DNA from: Mucilaginibacter cryoferens
Lineage (GTDB): Bacteria > Bacteroidota > Bacteroidia > Sphingobacteriales > Sphingobacteriaceae
Length of the DNA: 64,000 nucleotides
Assembly (NCBI RefSeq): GCF_014205845.1
Contig: NZ_JACHCR010000004.1
Location: 1-64,000, forward strand
Direction: 5' to 3'
Shown: in pieces, positions 32,493 through 41,036 of the stretch
Layout: each line of letters begins with the position of its first letter
How positions within the stretch are numbered: position 1 is the stretch's first letter
Translations under genes and position numbers: made by a program
Notes under the pieces: model-generated
What the model saw: only the letters and a program-made list of their open reading frames with translations
Told to the model about the DNA's origin: nothing
Database searches by the model: none

Positions 32493-33167
32493 ATGGCAAT
32501 AAATCTGGTAAAAGGTCAAACAATTGATCTTCGTAAAAATGATAAAGGCGAAAGCTTCGATCTGTCTTCGGTAACCATCGGTTTAGGCTGGGATGTAAGG
32601 CAAAGCCATAGCGGCGGCGGTTTTTTAGGCAAGCTTTTTGGTGGTGGCAGCGAGGAGGTAGAATATGACCTCGACGCGATAGCTTTTCTGCTGGATAAAA
32701 ATGGCCGCGTTGCCGATAGGGGCCGTACCTTTCAAAAGCCCAACGGTAATAAAGTAAATTTATACGAAGGCGATGTAATTTATTTTAACTCCATGCGGCA
32801 TCCCTCAAACCACATCTGGCTTACGGGCGATAACCGCACGGGCGCAGGAGATGGCGACGATGAGCAAATTATTGTAAAACTGGATTCGCTCGACCCGAAA
32901 TTCGATCGTATCCTATTCATTGTAGCCATATACCAGGGGCAACGCAACAATCAGCATTTTGGAATGGTAGAGAATGCCTTTATCCGTGCGGTTGACAATA
33001 GCGGCAAAGAGATAGCCAAATTTAGCCTATCCGGCGACTCTACCTATAACGGTATGTGTTCCATGAAATTTGCCGAAGTGTATCGTAAAGACGGCTCCTG
33101 GAAATTTCGCGCCATTGGCGAACCATTTGCTACCGATAACTTTTTAGAACTGCTTAAACAGTATTGA
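32493..33167 (+). CDS. TerD family protein (paralogue 2, with Gly-rich insert)
   Basis: A 224-residue TerD-like protein starting MAINLVKGQTIDLRKNDKGE. A Gly-rich insert (SGGGFLGKLFGGGSEEV, about 38-54) precedes EYDLDAIAFLLDKNG, and the later acidic loop is LTGDNRTGAGDGDDEQI. The final MKFAEVYRKDGSWKFRAIGE is typical. The insert resembles that of TerD-like proteins which recruit partners. It is co-transcribed with paralogue 1. A word-like inverted repeat lies after it (33170-33270). Confidence 0.92.
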   Translation: MAINLVKGQTIDLRKNDKGESFDLSSVTIGLGWDVRQSHSGGGFLGKLFGGGSEEVEYDLDAIAFLLDKNGRVADRGRTFQKPNGNKVNLYEGDVIYFNSMRHPSNHIWLTGDNRTGAGDGDDEQIIVKLDSLDPKFDRILFIVAIYQGQRNNQHFGMVENAFIRAVDNSGKEIAKFSLSGDSTYNGMCSMKFAEVYRKDGSWKFRAIGEPFATDNFLELLKQY

Positions 33168-33169
33168 TA

Positions 33170-33270
33170 AAGTTGTAAGTTATACGTTTTACGTTGTATG
33201 TGAAAAATAAGCCAAAGTATAGAACGCTTAACTTATTGCGTATAACGTAAAACTTATCACGTACAACCTA
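33170..33270. repeat. Imperfect inverted repeat inside the ter cluster
   Basis: Arms 33170-33202 and 33238-33270 are about 75 per cent complementary and are built of TTACGTT, TATACGTTTT and GTTGTA words. It may mark a transcriptional boundary between the first terD pair and the HAD-PRTase part. Confidence 0.65.
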
Positions 33271-33281
33271 TACCTCCTGCA

Positions 33282-33974
33282 ATGTACCAACACTACTCCT
33301 TCGATCTTTGGCTAACACTGATAAAATCAAATCCTTATTTTAAAATAGAGCGCACCAAAATTTTTCACCGGGATTTTAACCCCTCGGGCAAAAGTATTGA
33401 TGAGGTGGCCAAAGCTTTCAGGCAGGTTGATCTGATGTGTAACGCCGTTAACGAAAGCACCGGCAAAAACATTGATGCCGATGAGATGTACCTGATGGTG
33501 ATAAGCCTTATTAACGATAACCAGCTTAGTTTGGCCGATATTGATACCGGCAAACTATACAAGGATATGGAGAAGCTATTGTTTTACTACCTGCCGCTGG
33601 TATACTCGCCTGTAACAATTTCTACCATACGGCATCTAAAACAAAAAACAGGTTGTACCTTTAGCTTGTTAAGCAACACCGGTTTTATAAAAGGCGCAAC
33701 ATTAAAAAACGTACTGGTAGAATTAAAGTTAAGCGAATACTTTGATTTTCAGCTGTATTCTGATGAAGTGGGGATGTCGAAACCAAACCCTGCTTTTTTT
33801 AATTTAATGTTGCAAAAAATCAAACTGGTTAATACCAATAAGGATATTAATTTATACGATATCATCCATATAGGCGATAACCCTAAGGCTGATATTGAAG
33901 GCGCAAAAACGGCAGGCATAAAAAGTTTGCTTATCAACTCAAACAACCAATCTATTTTAAGCTTAATTAGTTAA
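33282..33974 (+). CDS. HAD superfamily hydrolase
   Basis: A 230-residue protein of the HAD fold. The N-terminal motif is SFDLWLTLIK in place of the classical DXDXT (only the first Asp is kept), followed by a helical cap, then SLLSNTGFIKG (motif II), DEVGMSKPNPAFF (motif III Lys) and HIGDNPKADIEGAKTAG (motif IV). The second Asp of motif I is replaced by Trp, so phosphatase activity may be weak or altered. It overlaps the next PRTase gene by 1 nt. HAD-PRTase pairs embedded in ter clusters have been proposed to make or process a nucleotide-like metabolite. Confidence 0.85.
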   Translation: MYQHYSFDLWLTLIKSNPYFKIERTKIFHRDFNPSGKSIDEVAKAFRQVDLMCNAVNESTGKNIDADEMYLMVISLINDNQLSLADIDTGKLYKDMEKLLFYYLPLVYSPVTISTIRHLKQKTGCTFSLLSNTGFIKGATLKNVLVELKLSEYFDFQLYSDEVGMSKPNPAFFNLMLQKIKLVNTNKDINLYDIIHIGDNPKADIEGAKTAGIKSLLINSNNQSILSLIS

Positions 33975-34819
33975 TGCACGTTACCTGGTCATTACATCAT
34001 ATTGATAACCCCACGCAATTTGGCTTTTGCCCGGATAGCTATAGCCGTTTTAAATTTGGCGATGAAGCGGTATCCCGCGATTTTGGCTCGGCCTTAGCCG
34101 ATGGCTTTATTAAGCAGGTTTTGGCAAAGCAGCCTACCTGGCAGCAAATAGTGGTAATATCAAGTCCTTACTCGTTTATTCCAACGGCTACCTTCGCCAT
34201 GAAAACCTGGTTTGTGTACAGCCTTAACCGCTGGCTGGCCCAACACGGCTACCCGGTAGTGCAGGAAACCAAGGTACACCGCACTATTACCTACAAAGAA
34301 GATTACGGCGAGCTGAATGCCGAGCAGCGCATGAACCTGATCGGTAACGATTCGTTCCATATCGATAAAGATTTTCTTGCGGGTAAAACGCTGATATTTT
34401 TGGATGATATTAAAATTACCGGCAGCCACGAGCGTATGATCATGAAAATGGTAAATGCTTATGGCTTAAGTAACAACATTTACATGCTTTACTTTGCCGA
34501 GTTGGTGAACAAAAATATCCACCCTAATATTGAGAATTTTTTGAACTATCACCAGGTAAAAACCATTTTTGATCTGGAGCCAATTATACAAAGCGACAAG
34601 TTTTGTATCAATACCAGGATTGTAAAATACATTCTCAATTACAATCACGATTGCTTCAGCATTTTTATACAAAATCAAACAATGGATTTTGTAAACTTGC
34701 TATATGATATGGCTTTAGGTAATGGTTATCATACTATTGATGCCTACGCCAAAAACCTTAACTTTATTACCAGAAACCTATTTACAAACAATAAAAACTT
34801 AATTAAACATGGCAATTAA
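33974..34819 (+). CDS. Phosphoribosyltransferase-like protein of ter clusters
   Basis: A 281-residue protein. The PRPP-binding loop is visible as LIFLDDIKITGSHERMI (about 136-152), following the pattern V-V-D-D-x-x-T-G of type I PRTases. The N-terminal part (FGFCPDSYSRFKFGDEAVS, VVISSPYSFIPTATF) fits the PRTase group associated with TerD genes. The C-terminal third (about 200-281) is helical and unassigned. It overlaps the HAD gene before it and terD paralogue 3 after it, so the three are translationally coupled. The base or acceptor it uses is unknown. Confidence 0.8.
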   Translation: MHVTWSLHHIDNPTQFGFCPDSYSRFKFGDEAVSRDFGSALADGFIKQVLAKQPTWQQIVVISSPYSFIPTATFAMKTWFVYSLNRWLAQHGYPVVQETKVHRTITYKEDYGELNAEQRMNLIGNDSFHIDKDFLAGKTLIFLDDIKITGSHERMIMKMVNAYGLSNNIYMLYFAELVNKNIHPNIENFLNYHQVKTIFDLEPIIQSDKFCINTRIVKYILNYNHDCFSIFIQNQTMDFVNLLYDMALGNGYHTIDAYAKNLNFITRNLFTNNKNLIKHGN

Positions 34820-35363
34820 TTTGCAAAAAGGCCAGCGCGAAGCTATTAATGCTCCCAGATTTACCATTGGGCTGGGCTGGGATACCAATAGCTCATCAAC
34901 AGGCAGCGCGTTCGATTTAGATGCCTCTGTTTTTGTTTTGGGCGATAATAAAAGATTGGTGGCCGATGACTATTTTGTGTTTTACAACAATTTACACTCG
35001 CCGGATGGCGCTATTGAACATACCGGTGATAACTTAACCGGCGATGGTGATGGCGACGATGAGCAGGTAAAAGTTGATCTGTCAAAAATAGCCGCGCAGG
35101 TGTCTGAGATATGCATTGTGGTAACCATTCACGAGGCCGAAGCGCGCAGGCAGAACTTTGGCCAGGTGCGTAACTCCTTCATCCGCATTTTTGACACGGC
35201 CACAGGTGCCGATATTTTGAAATACGAGTTGGAAGAAGATTTTTCGATAGAGACCGCCGTTGAGTTTGGCCGTATCTACAAAAAAGATAATAACTGGAAA
35301 TTTGAGGCTGTAGGCGTTGGCATGAAAGGCGGTCTGCAGGATTATTTAAACAAATACCAATAA
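34809..35363 (+). CDS. terD: TerD family protein (paralogue 3)
   Basis: A 184-residue TerD starting MAINLQKGQREAINAPRFTI. The acidic calcium loops are DLDASVFVLGDNKR and HTGDNLTGDGDGDDEQV, and the conserved TIHEAEARRQNFGQVRNSFI follows. It is the most canonical of the four. The start overlaps the end of the PRTase gene by 11 nt. It lies 4 nt before paralogue 4. Confidence 0.95.
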   Translation: MAINLQKGQREAINAPRFTIGLGWDTNSSSTGSAFDLDASVFVLGDNKRLVADDYFVFYNNLHSPDGAIEHTGDNLTGDGDGDDEQVKVDLSKIAAQVSEICIVVTIHEAEARRQNFGQVRNSFIRIFDTATGADILKYELEEDFSIETAVEFGRIYKKDNNWKFEAVGVGMKGGLQDYLNKYQ

Positions 35364-35367
35364 GCGT

Positions 35368-35982
35368 ATGGCAATTAATCTTCAAAAGGGGCAGCGTATC
35401 AGTCTCGAGAAAAGTAATGGCAGCAAATTACAAAGTGTTTGTGTAGGCATTAACTGGGGCGCAATAGAAAAGAAAGGCTTGTTTGGCTTTGGCGTAACCA
35501 AAGAAGCGGTTGACCTTGATGCCAGCTGCGCTTTGTTTGATGAAAGCAAACGCCTGATAGATGTTATCTACTTCGGTAACCTGCGCTCGAAAGATGGTTC
35601 AGTAAAACATAGCGGGGATGACCTTACCGGCGATTTAAATGGTAATGATGGCATCGACAATGAGGTGATCACGGTTGACCTTCCGGGTTTGCCGGCATCT
35701 GTAGCTTATGTGGCATTTATGCTCAACAGCTTCCGTGGCCAGGATTTTGGTACTATCCCGTTTGCATCAATCCGTATTTACGAAGGCACACCAACCCGCG
35801 TGAATGAAATATTTGCCACGTATGATATTGCACACAGCAAAGATTTTGCAGGCCACGTAGCCATGGTAATGGGCGTTTTTTACAAAAAGAACAGCGAATG
35901 GAAATTTAACGCCATTGGCGAGCCAACCCGCGATCGTAAGCTGGAAGAAACCGTTAAAACTGTGGCTAATAACTATATATAA
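35368..35982 (+). CDS. TerD family protein (paralogue 4, TerZ-like)
   Basis: A 204-residue TerD-type protein starting MAINLQKGQRISLEKSNGSK. It has the aromatic insert GAIEKKGLFGFGVTKEAVDL, then DASCALFDESKRLIDVIYFG and HSGDDLTGDLNGNDGIDNEV, typical of the TerZ/TerA branch. The C-terminus is AIGEPTRDRKLEETVKTVAN. It forms the second terD pair with paralogue 3, and ends 119 nt before the TelA gene. Confidence 0.92.
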   Translation: MAINLQKGQRISLEKSNGSKLQSVCVGINWGAIEKKGLFGFGVTKEAVDLDASCALFDESKRLIDVIYFGNLRSKDGSVKHSGDDLTGDLNGNDGIDNEVITVDLPGLPASVAYVAFMLNSFRGQDFGTIPFASIRIYEGTPTRVNEIFATYDIAHSKDFAGHVAMVMGVFYKKNSEWKFNAIGEPTRDRKLEETVKTVANNYI

Positions 35983-36101
35983 GCAGTACTAAGTCATGTG
36001 TCTTAAGTATTAAGTCGATGGCTTTTTTTGAAATATACTTATGCTAAAAGACTACTATAGGCAATAGTAGCCTGCCAATAAATCATTTAAAAAATAAAAC
36101 C

Positions 36102-37244
36102 ATGGAAGGCGCACCAAATAATAACCCAATAAACATAACCCCGATAAGCCTGGATATTACACCGGCACCGGGTACTACCACCCCGGCAAAACTGCTGGAT
36201 AAAGAAGGGAATGTAGACCTGAGCAATATAAGCACTACCGAAGTTCAAAAATACAGCGAAGTAGCCAAAACCCTCGACCCTAAGGACGTTAACTCCATCC
36301 TTAACTATGGTACCGAAGTGCAGGCTTCGATGGAGAAATACAGTAACAACTTTTTAACCTCGGTACGTACCTACAACTCGGGCGAGGTTGGTTTGCTGAT
36401 TAACGATCTGCTTACCGAGCTTAACTATATTGATGTTGATGAATTGAACCAAAATGCGTTCACCTCGTTTATATCGCATATTCCTTTTGTTAAAAAACTG
36501 GTATTTGATGCCAAAAAACTTTTTCAGAAGTATGATACCGTGATCAATAACATTGATAAGATCACTAATAAAATAAAGGCCGGTCGTGTTAACTCGTTAA
36601 AGGATAACAGCTCGCTACAAACCATGTTTGATAGTAATGTTACTTACATCCATCAGATGGAGGAGCTTATTATCTCGGGCCAGTTAAAATACAACGAATT
36701 AAGCGAGCAGCTGGCACAAATGGATGCCAACCCATCGGCCTATAACGATTATGAAATTGCCGATCTGCGCGATTTTGTGAACCGCCTGGATAAACGCCTG
36801 GCCGATTTAAAGGTAGTGAGGTTTATTATGATGCAATCGCTGGCACAGATTCGTGTGGTGCAAAGCAATAATACCACTATTGCCGAGAAAGCACAATCTA
36901 TTGTATCAACCACCATCCCAGTTTGGAAAAACCAGCTCACCATAGCTGTTGCCCTCAACAGGCAAAAGGAAAACGTGGAGATGCAGAAAAAGATCTCGGA
37001 TACTACCAATACCATACTGCAAAAAAATGCCGAGCTGTTGAAACAAAACAGTATTGATGTTGCCCGCGAGAACGAGAAAACAGTAGTATCATTAGATACC
37101 CTGAAACGTACAACCGCATCGCTGATTGAAACCCTTACCGAGGTTAAACGCATCCACGATGAAGGTACAGCCAACCGTAAAACGCTGAATACCGAGCTAC
37201 AGTCATTAGAGACCGAGTTAAAGAAGCACGTGACTAACGCGTAA
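36102..37244 (+). CDS. TelA/KlaA toxic anion resistance protein
   Basis: A 380-residue mostly alpha-helical protein. The pattern IPFVKKLVFDAKKLFQKYDT, then the long helices with SLQTMFDSNVTYIHQMEELI, VRFIMMQSLAQIRVVQSNN, SIVSTTIPVWKNQLTIAVAL and a final NRKTLNTELQSLETELK match the TelA family. TelA proteins accompany terD genes and give tellurite resistance; they are cytoplasmic coiled-coil proteins of unclear action. It is the last gene of the ter cluster and is followed by intergenic repeats. Confidence 0.93.
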   Translation: MEGAPNNNPINITPISLDITPAPGTTTPAKLLDKEGNVDLSNISTTEVQKYSEVAKTLDPKDVNSILNYGTEVQASMEKYSNNFLTSVRTYNSGEVGLLINDLLTELNYIDVDELNQNAFTSFISHIPFVKKLVFDAKKLFQKYDTVINNIDKITNKIKAGRVNSLKDNSSLQTMFDSNVTYIHQMEELIISGQLKYNELSEQLAQMDANPSAYNDYEIADLRDFVNRLDKRLADLKVVRFIMMQSLAQIRVVQSNNTTIAEKAQSIVSTTIPVWKNQLTIAVALNRQKENVEMQKKISDTTNTILQKNAELLKQNSIDVARENEKTVVSLDTLKRTTASLIETLTEVKRIHDEGTANRKTLNTELQSLETELKKHVTNA

Positions 37245-37261
37245 GGAGCGGGTATTCAACT

Positions 37262-37800
37262 ATGTCATTGCGAGGAACGAAGCAATCTCGTAGCCAATGC
37301 AAATCCGCTGTGCTTGCGACGAGATTGCCACGCTATCGCTCGCAATGGCATGCTTTTAAAGTATTGATTATCAGTATGTGTTTTTTCAAACACAACACCA
37401 TCGCCGCCGTCATTGCGAGGTACGAAGCAATCCCCGACCTACAGAGTAGCTGTGCAAATCCGCCCTGTATTTTGGGGATTGCTTCGTCGTACCTCCTCGC
37501 AATGACGGCCTTTTTTGGATGTCATAACTGTTTTTTCTAGAGTAATTCTGGTTGTCGCTTATAATGACATGATTGTAAAGTGTTGATTTTTAGCGTATAT
37601 TTTTAAACACAAACCCCTCACCGCCGTCATTGCGAGGCACGAAGCAATCCCCGACCTACAGAGTCGCTATGCAAATCCGCCCTGTATTTTGGGGATTGCT
37701 TCGTCGTTCCTCCTCGCAAGGACGGCCTTTTTTAGGATGTCATCAATGTTTTTTCCAGTCGAACTGGTCGTCACTCGCAATGACATAACGATGGATTGAA
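37262..37800. repeat. Three copies of the CATTGCGAGG...CAATGACGG hairpin repeat
   Basis: Copy 1 is about 37264-37349, copy 2 37406-37509 and copy 3 37622-37726. Each has arms CATTGCGAGG plus ACGAAGCAATC facing their reverse complements, so each can form a long hairpin. Copies 2 and 3 are tandem, with a period of about 217 nt that includes the similar flanks (AAAGT.TTGATT and GGCCTTTTTT). Family members are widespread between genes in Sphingobacteriaceae. Small ORFs crossing them are artefacts. Confidence 0.9.
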
Positions 37801-37810
37801 TCTGTTTAAC

Positions 37811-37842
37811 AAAAAAAGGTGCCTTTCGGGCACCTTTTTTTG
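37811..37842. terminator. Intrinsic terminator, usable in both directions
   Basis: GGTGCC pairs with GGCACC around loop TTTCG, flanked by seven A and seven T. It lies just after the stop of the minus-strand subunit-3 gene. Confidence 0.88.
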
Positions 37843-37845
37843 TAT

Positions 37846-38484
37846 CTAAACTCCTGCTTTTACATCCTGCATGTTATAGTGTTTTAGCACATCATCAGGT
37901 ACGCCGGTCCATTTATTGGGGCTGTTTCCGGCGAAGCCTACGTCTTTAACACCAATTTCGCTGGTGAAAAAGCCGGATGCCGTTAAATCGCGCATGCGGT
38001 TAAAAAACGATACGCCCTGGGCCATTTCTGGTTTGGCTTTGGCTGGGTAGGCTATCAAATCTATCAGCTCAATTTGCTGGGCTTTGCTGCAATCGGTAAA
38101 TACCTTGCCATAACGGTTAAGGCATTGCAGGTCTATCCAGCGCAAACCGCCACGCATAGGGGTTTGATGATCGGGCATGTCTTTTACAATAAACTCAATA
38201 AAATCGGGCACCTTGGCATCAGATGCACTGCCAGATTTTTCGTCCTTAGGGATAATAATATCGCCCAAAACGGTAATGGTTGCCATTTCGGCGGCGGTGA
38301 AAAATTTATCGGCATTCAGCTTTTTATCGCGTTCAACTTCGAAGGGTTGCCTGCCGGCCTGGGCCTCGGCTGCTGCCGGGGCGGCTTCTTCTGTTTTTGG
38401 CTCACCGGGTTTACAAGCCTCCAGTAATATTCCTGCTGAAAGGGTGGTAAAGCCTAATGCTTTGAGGGAGTCACGTCTGTTCAT
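37846..38484 (-). CDS. Gluconate 2-dehydrogenase subunit 3 family protein
   Basis: A 212-residue protein with an N-terminus carrying a twin-arginine pattern (MNRRDSLKALG) and a lipobox-like LLEAC at about 20-24, so it is exported and may be a lipoprotein. An Ala/Glu-rich linker follows, then the domain with FTAAEMATITVLGDIIIPKD and DFIEFIVKDMPDHQTPMRGG typical of the family. Such subunits escort GMC-type dehydrogenases to the periplasm through Tat. The partner gene lies 22 nt upstream on the same strand. Together they probably oxidise a sugar or sugar derivative. Confidence 0.9.
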   Translation of the reverse strand: MNRRDSLKALGFTTLSAGILLEACKPGEPKTEEAAPAAAEAQAGRQPFEVERDKKLNADKFFTAAEMATITVLGDIIIPKDEKSGSASDAKVPDFIEFIVKDMPDHQTPMRGGLRWIDLQCLNRYGKVFTDCSKAQQIELIDLIAYPAKAKPEMAQGVSFFNRMRDLTASGFFTSEIGVKDVGFAGNSPNKWTGVPDDVLKHYNMQDVKAGV

Positions 38485-38506
38485 AATATTTTATTGGATT
38501 AACTTG

Positions 38507-40243
38507 TTAAACGTTTAGTGCTTTTCTTTGCTGTAATATATATTCGGCAGTACGCATGCTCATGGCAAGAATGGTCCATGTAGCGTTTTTATCGCCTTGC
38601 TGTACAAACGGCGCGGCATCAACTACAAAAAGGTTTTTACAATCGTGCGCCTGGCACCATTTGTTTAGTGCCGATTTTTTAGGATCGTTACCCATACGGA
38701 TTGTACCAACTTCGTGAATGATCTTACCCGGTGCTTCTAACCCATAATTGGTTTCGGGACCTTGCGGACCGCCGTAAATAGCGCCGCCCATGTTATGCAT
38801 AATCTCCTGGAAGGTTTCCTGCATGTGCTTGGCTTGTTTAATCTCATCATCCGCCCATTTGTAATGGAAACGGAGTACCGGTATGCCGTATTTATCAACC
38901 ACGTTAGGATCTATTTCGCAATAGTTATCGTAACGGGCAATAGCGGTACCACGACCGGCCATGCCAAACTGGGTGCCGTAAAAACGGCGGTAATCATCTT
39001 TTAACGATGCGCCATAGCCACCGCCATCTTTCATTTTACCATCGCGGCCCGGTACGGCCCCATTCATATTCTGGATGCCGCCGCCAAAACCGTAGGATGG
39101 CATATGCATACCGCCGCCGTATTCAATATGGTAACCACGCGGAAAATCCAGTTTTTTATTATCTAACCACCATGGCGAGTAAATGTGCACACTGCCTACA
39201 CCATCTTCGTTATAACGCTTGCGGTCCATTAACTCGGGCAGGAAACCGCCGGCGCTTGAGCCGGTTGAATCATGCAGGTAATGCCCAACAACACCACTGC
39301 TGTTAGCCAAACCACCCGGATGCGCTGCCGATTTTGAGTTAAGCAATATACGGGCCGATTCGCCGGCACTAGCACCAAGAATAACCGTTTTAGCATTTAC
39401 CTGGTACTCCTGCAAATCATCTTTGCTTACGTATGATACACCTGTTGCCAGGCCCTCTTTATTGGTAATTACCTCGCGCACCATGGCGTTGGTTATCACC
39501 TTTAAATTGCCGGTTTTAACGGCTGGGATAACTAAACATGATGAAGCAGAGAAATCGCCGTAAACTTTACAGCTACGACCGCATTGCCCGCAAAAGAAAC
39601 AAGCGCCACGATCTTTATTACCCGGCAAGGCCTCGGTTAAAACCGAACCACGACCAGGGATAATAGTTACTCCGGCCTTTTTTGCGCCTTTTACTATATA
39701 CAATTCATTCAGCCTTGGTTTTGGAGGCGGCAGGTAAATACCATCTGGCTCGTTCTCCAAGCCTTCTTTGGTGCCGTAAATACCTATCATGCGGTCAACC
39801 TTATCATAGTAAGGTTTTACATCGTCGTAAGTAATTGGCCAATCATCGGTAAGGCCATCTTTTGCCTGAAAATCTTTTGGTCCCATGCGTAACGAGATAC
39901 GGCCCCAGTGATTGGTACGGCCGCCCAGCATCCGCGAGCGAAACCAGAAAAATTCGGTTTTATCTTTGGTAGTATATGGTTCGCCATCAATTTCCCAGCC
40001 ACCAAAAGCGGCATCAAAATCGCCAAACGGGCGGGTAGTACCGGCACCGCGGCGCGGCGACTCCCATGGCCATTTTAATTGTTGTGAATCTTTTTGCGGA
40101 TCGAAGTAAGCTCCCGCTTCCAGCATCAGCACTTTAATACCGGCATGGGCCAAAACGTAACCGGCCATACCGCCGCCTGCACCCGAACCAACAATTACCA
40201 CATCGTAGGTTTCCGATGATTTTTTAATTTGTAGATCGCTCAT
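38507..40243 (-). CDS. GMC family FAD oxidoreductase (sugar dehydrogenase subunit)
   Basis: A 578-residue GMC oxidoreductase. The FAD-binding GxGxxG motif is VVIVGSGAGGGMAGYVLA (14-31). The second GMC region is RMLGGRTNHWGRISLRMGP. The C-terminal block with HEVGTIRMG contains the His of the active site and FVVDAAPFVQQGDKNATWTI binds FAD. A Cys-rich motif (ACFFCGQCGRSC) may hold an iron-sulphur cluster as in FAD glucose dehydrogenases. It has no signal of its own and may be exported with its small Tat subunit. It resembles glucoside 3-dehydrogenase catalytic subunits, so oxidation at C3 of a sugar is a reasonable proposal. Confidence 0.9.
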   Translation of the reverse strand: MSDLQIKKSSETYDVVIVGSGAGGGMAGYVLAHAGIKVLMLEAGAYFDPQKDSQQLKWPWESPRRGAGTTRPFGDFDAAFGGWEIDGEPYTTKDKTEFFWFRSRMLGGRTNHWGRISLRMGPKDFQAKDGLTDDWPITYDDVKPYYDKVDRMIGIYGTKEGLENEPDGIYLPPPKPRLNELYIVKGAKKAGVTIIPGRGSVLTEALPGNKDRGACFFCGQCGRSCKVYGDFSASSCLVIPAVKTGNLKVITNAMVREVITNKEGLATGVSYVSKDDLQEYQVNAKTVILGASAGESARILLNSKSAAHPGGLANSSGVVGHYLHDSTGSSAGGFLPELMDRKRYNEDGVGSVHIYSPWWLDNKKLDFPRGYHIEYGGGMHMPSYGFGGGIQNMNGAVPGRDGKMKDGGGYGASLKDDYRRFYGTQFGMAGRGTAIARYDNYCEIDPNVVDKYGIPVLRFHYKWADDEIKQAKHMQETFQEIMHNMGGAIYGGPQGPETNYGLEAPGKIIHEVGTIRMGNDPKKSALNKWCQAHDCKNLFVVDAAPFVQQGDKNATWTILAMSMRTAEYILQQRKALNV

Positions 40244-40370
40244 AATTATCTCAAAAATACCCTTTGTTTTAAAACAGGAAAATGCACGCCTTAGGCGCGC
40301 ATTGGTTAAATTGGATTATTGGTATAAATATATCTAACGCTACGCGTAGAATACACCTATGTTTAAAAAA

Positions 40371-41036
40371 TTACAGTTGCTTAATTGATATTTTACGGAA
40401 CGATACCACGTGCCCGTGATCCTGCAAGGCAATGTGGCCTTTAGGGTATGCGGCAAAATCGGCCCAGGTTTTAAACTTGCTGTTGGCTATCATGGTTTTC
40501 CACTCGTCGCTGCCCATTTGCACATCAACTATTTTGGTACCGTTAAGCCAAAAAGTAAGGTGGCCGTCTTTTTTACGCAGTTTTACTTTATTCCATTCGC
40601 CGGCTGGTTTTGCAACATCGGCAGAAGGGGCTTTCATATCGTATAAAGAGCCGGCAAGGTGGTTGGCTTTTTTATTGTCTTCGGCATCCTTGTTATCCAA
40701 TACCTGCATCTCGATACCGGTTTGGTAGGTAGCGCCAAATTTAGGGTCTTCATGTACGCCAAAAATGATACCGCTGTTACCTTCTTTGCTAATATTCCAC
40801 TCCAATGTTAACTCATAGTTTTCGTATTCATCGTTGGTAACCAAATCGCCCTGGTCTTCGGCTTTGGGATCAAGCTGTAAAGTGCCGTCAATAACTTTCC
40901 AGGCTTTAGCGTCTGTTTTTAGGTAGGTGTGCCAGCCGTTGGTGGTTTTGCCATCAAACAATGATTTGGTTTGGGCCGACGCTGCGCAATGCAGGGCAGA
41001 TACAGCCATGAGGCTTAATAGGATCTTTTTCATCAA
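40371..41036 (-). CDS. DUF1080 protein (3-keto-disaccharide hydrolase-like), exported
   Basis: A 221-residue protein with signal peptide MMKKILLSLMAVSALHCAAS (1-20) and a concanavalin-like beta sandwich typical of DUF1080: SLFDGKTTNGWHTYLKTDAK, YELTLEWNISKEGNSGIIFG, TGIEMQVLDNKD and HIALQDHGHVVSFRKISIK. Related proteins act on 3-keto sugars. It lies 127 nt upstream of the GMC gene on the same strand, so it fits a pathway in which a sugar is oxidised at C3 and the product is cleaved. No regulator is adjacent. Confidence 0.9.
   Translation of the reverse strand: MMKKILLSLMAVSALHCAASAQTKSLFDGKTTNGWHTYLKTDAKAWKVIDGTLQLDPKAEDQGDLVTNDEYENYELTLEWNISKEGNSGIIFGVHEDPKFGATYQTGIEMQVLDNKDAEDNKKANHLAGSLYDMKAPSADVAKPAGEWNKVKLRKKDGHLTFWLNGTKIVDVQMGSDEWKTMIANSKFKTWADFAAYPKGHIALQDHGHVVSFRKISIKQL

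Noticed and set aside
22906..37244. TerC-like gene and terD cluster as a single ter system
   Set aside because: They are 8 kb apart with unrelated genes, tRNAs and other strands between; TerC-family proteins are common outside ter systems.
37262..37540. 92-codon plus-strand ORF after the telA gene
   Set aside because: It is made almost wholly of CATTGCGAGG repeat copies and has no protein-like composition; it is a repeat artefact.
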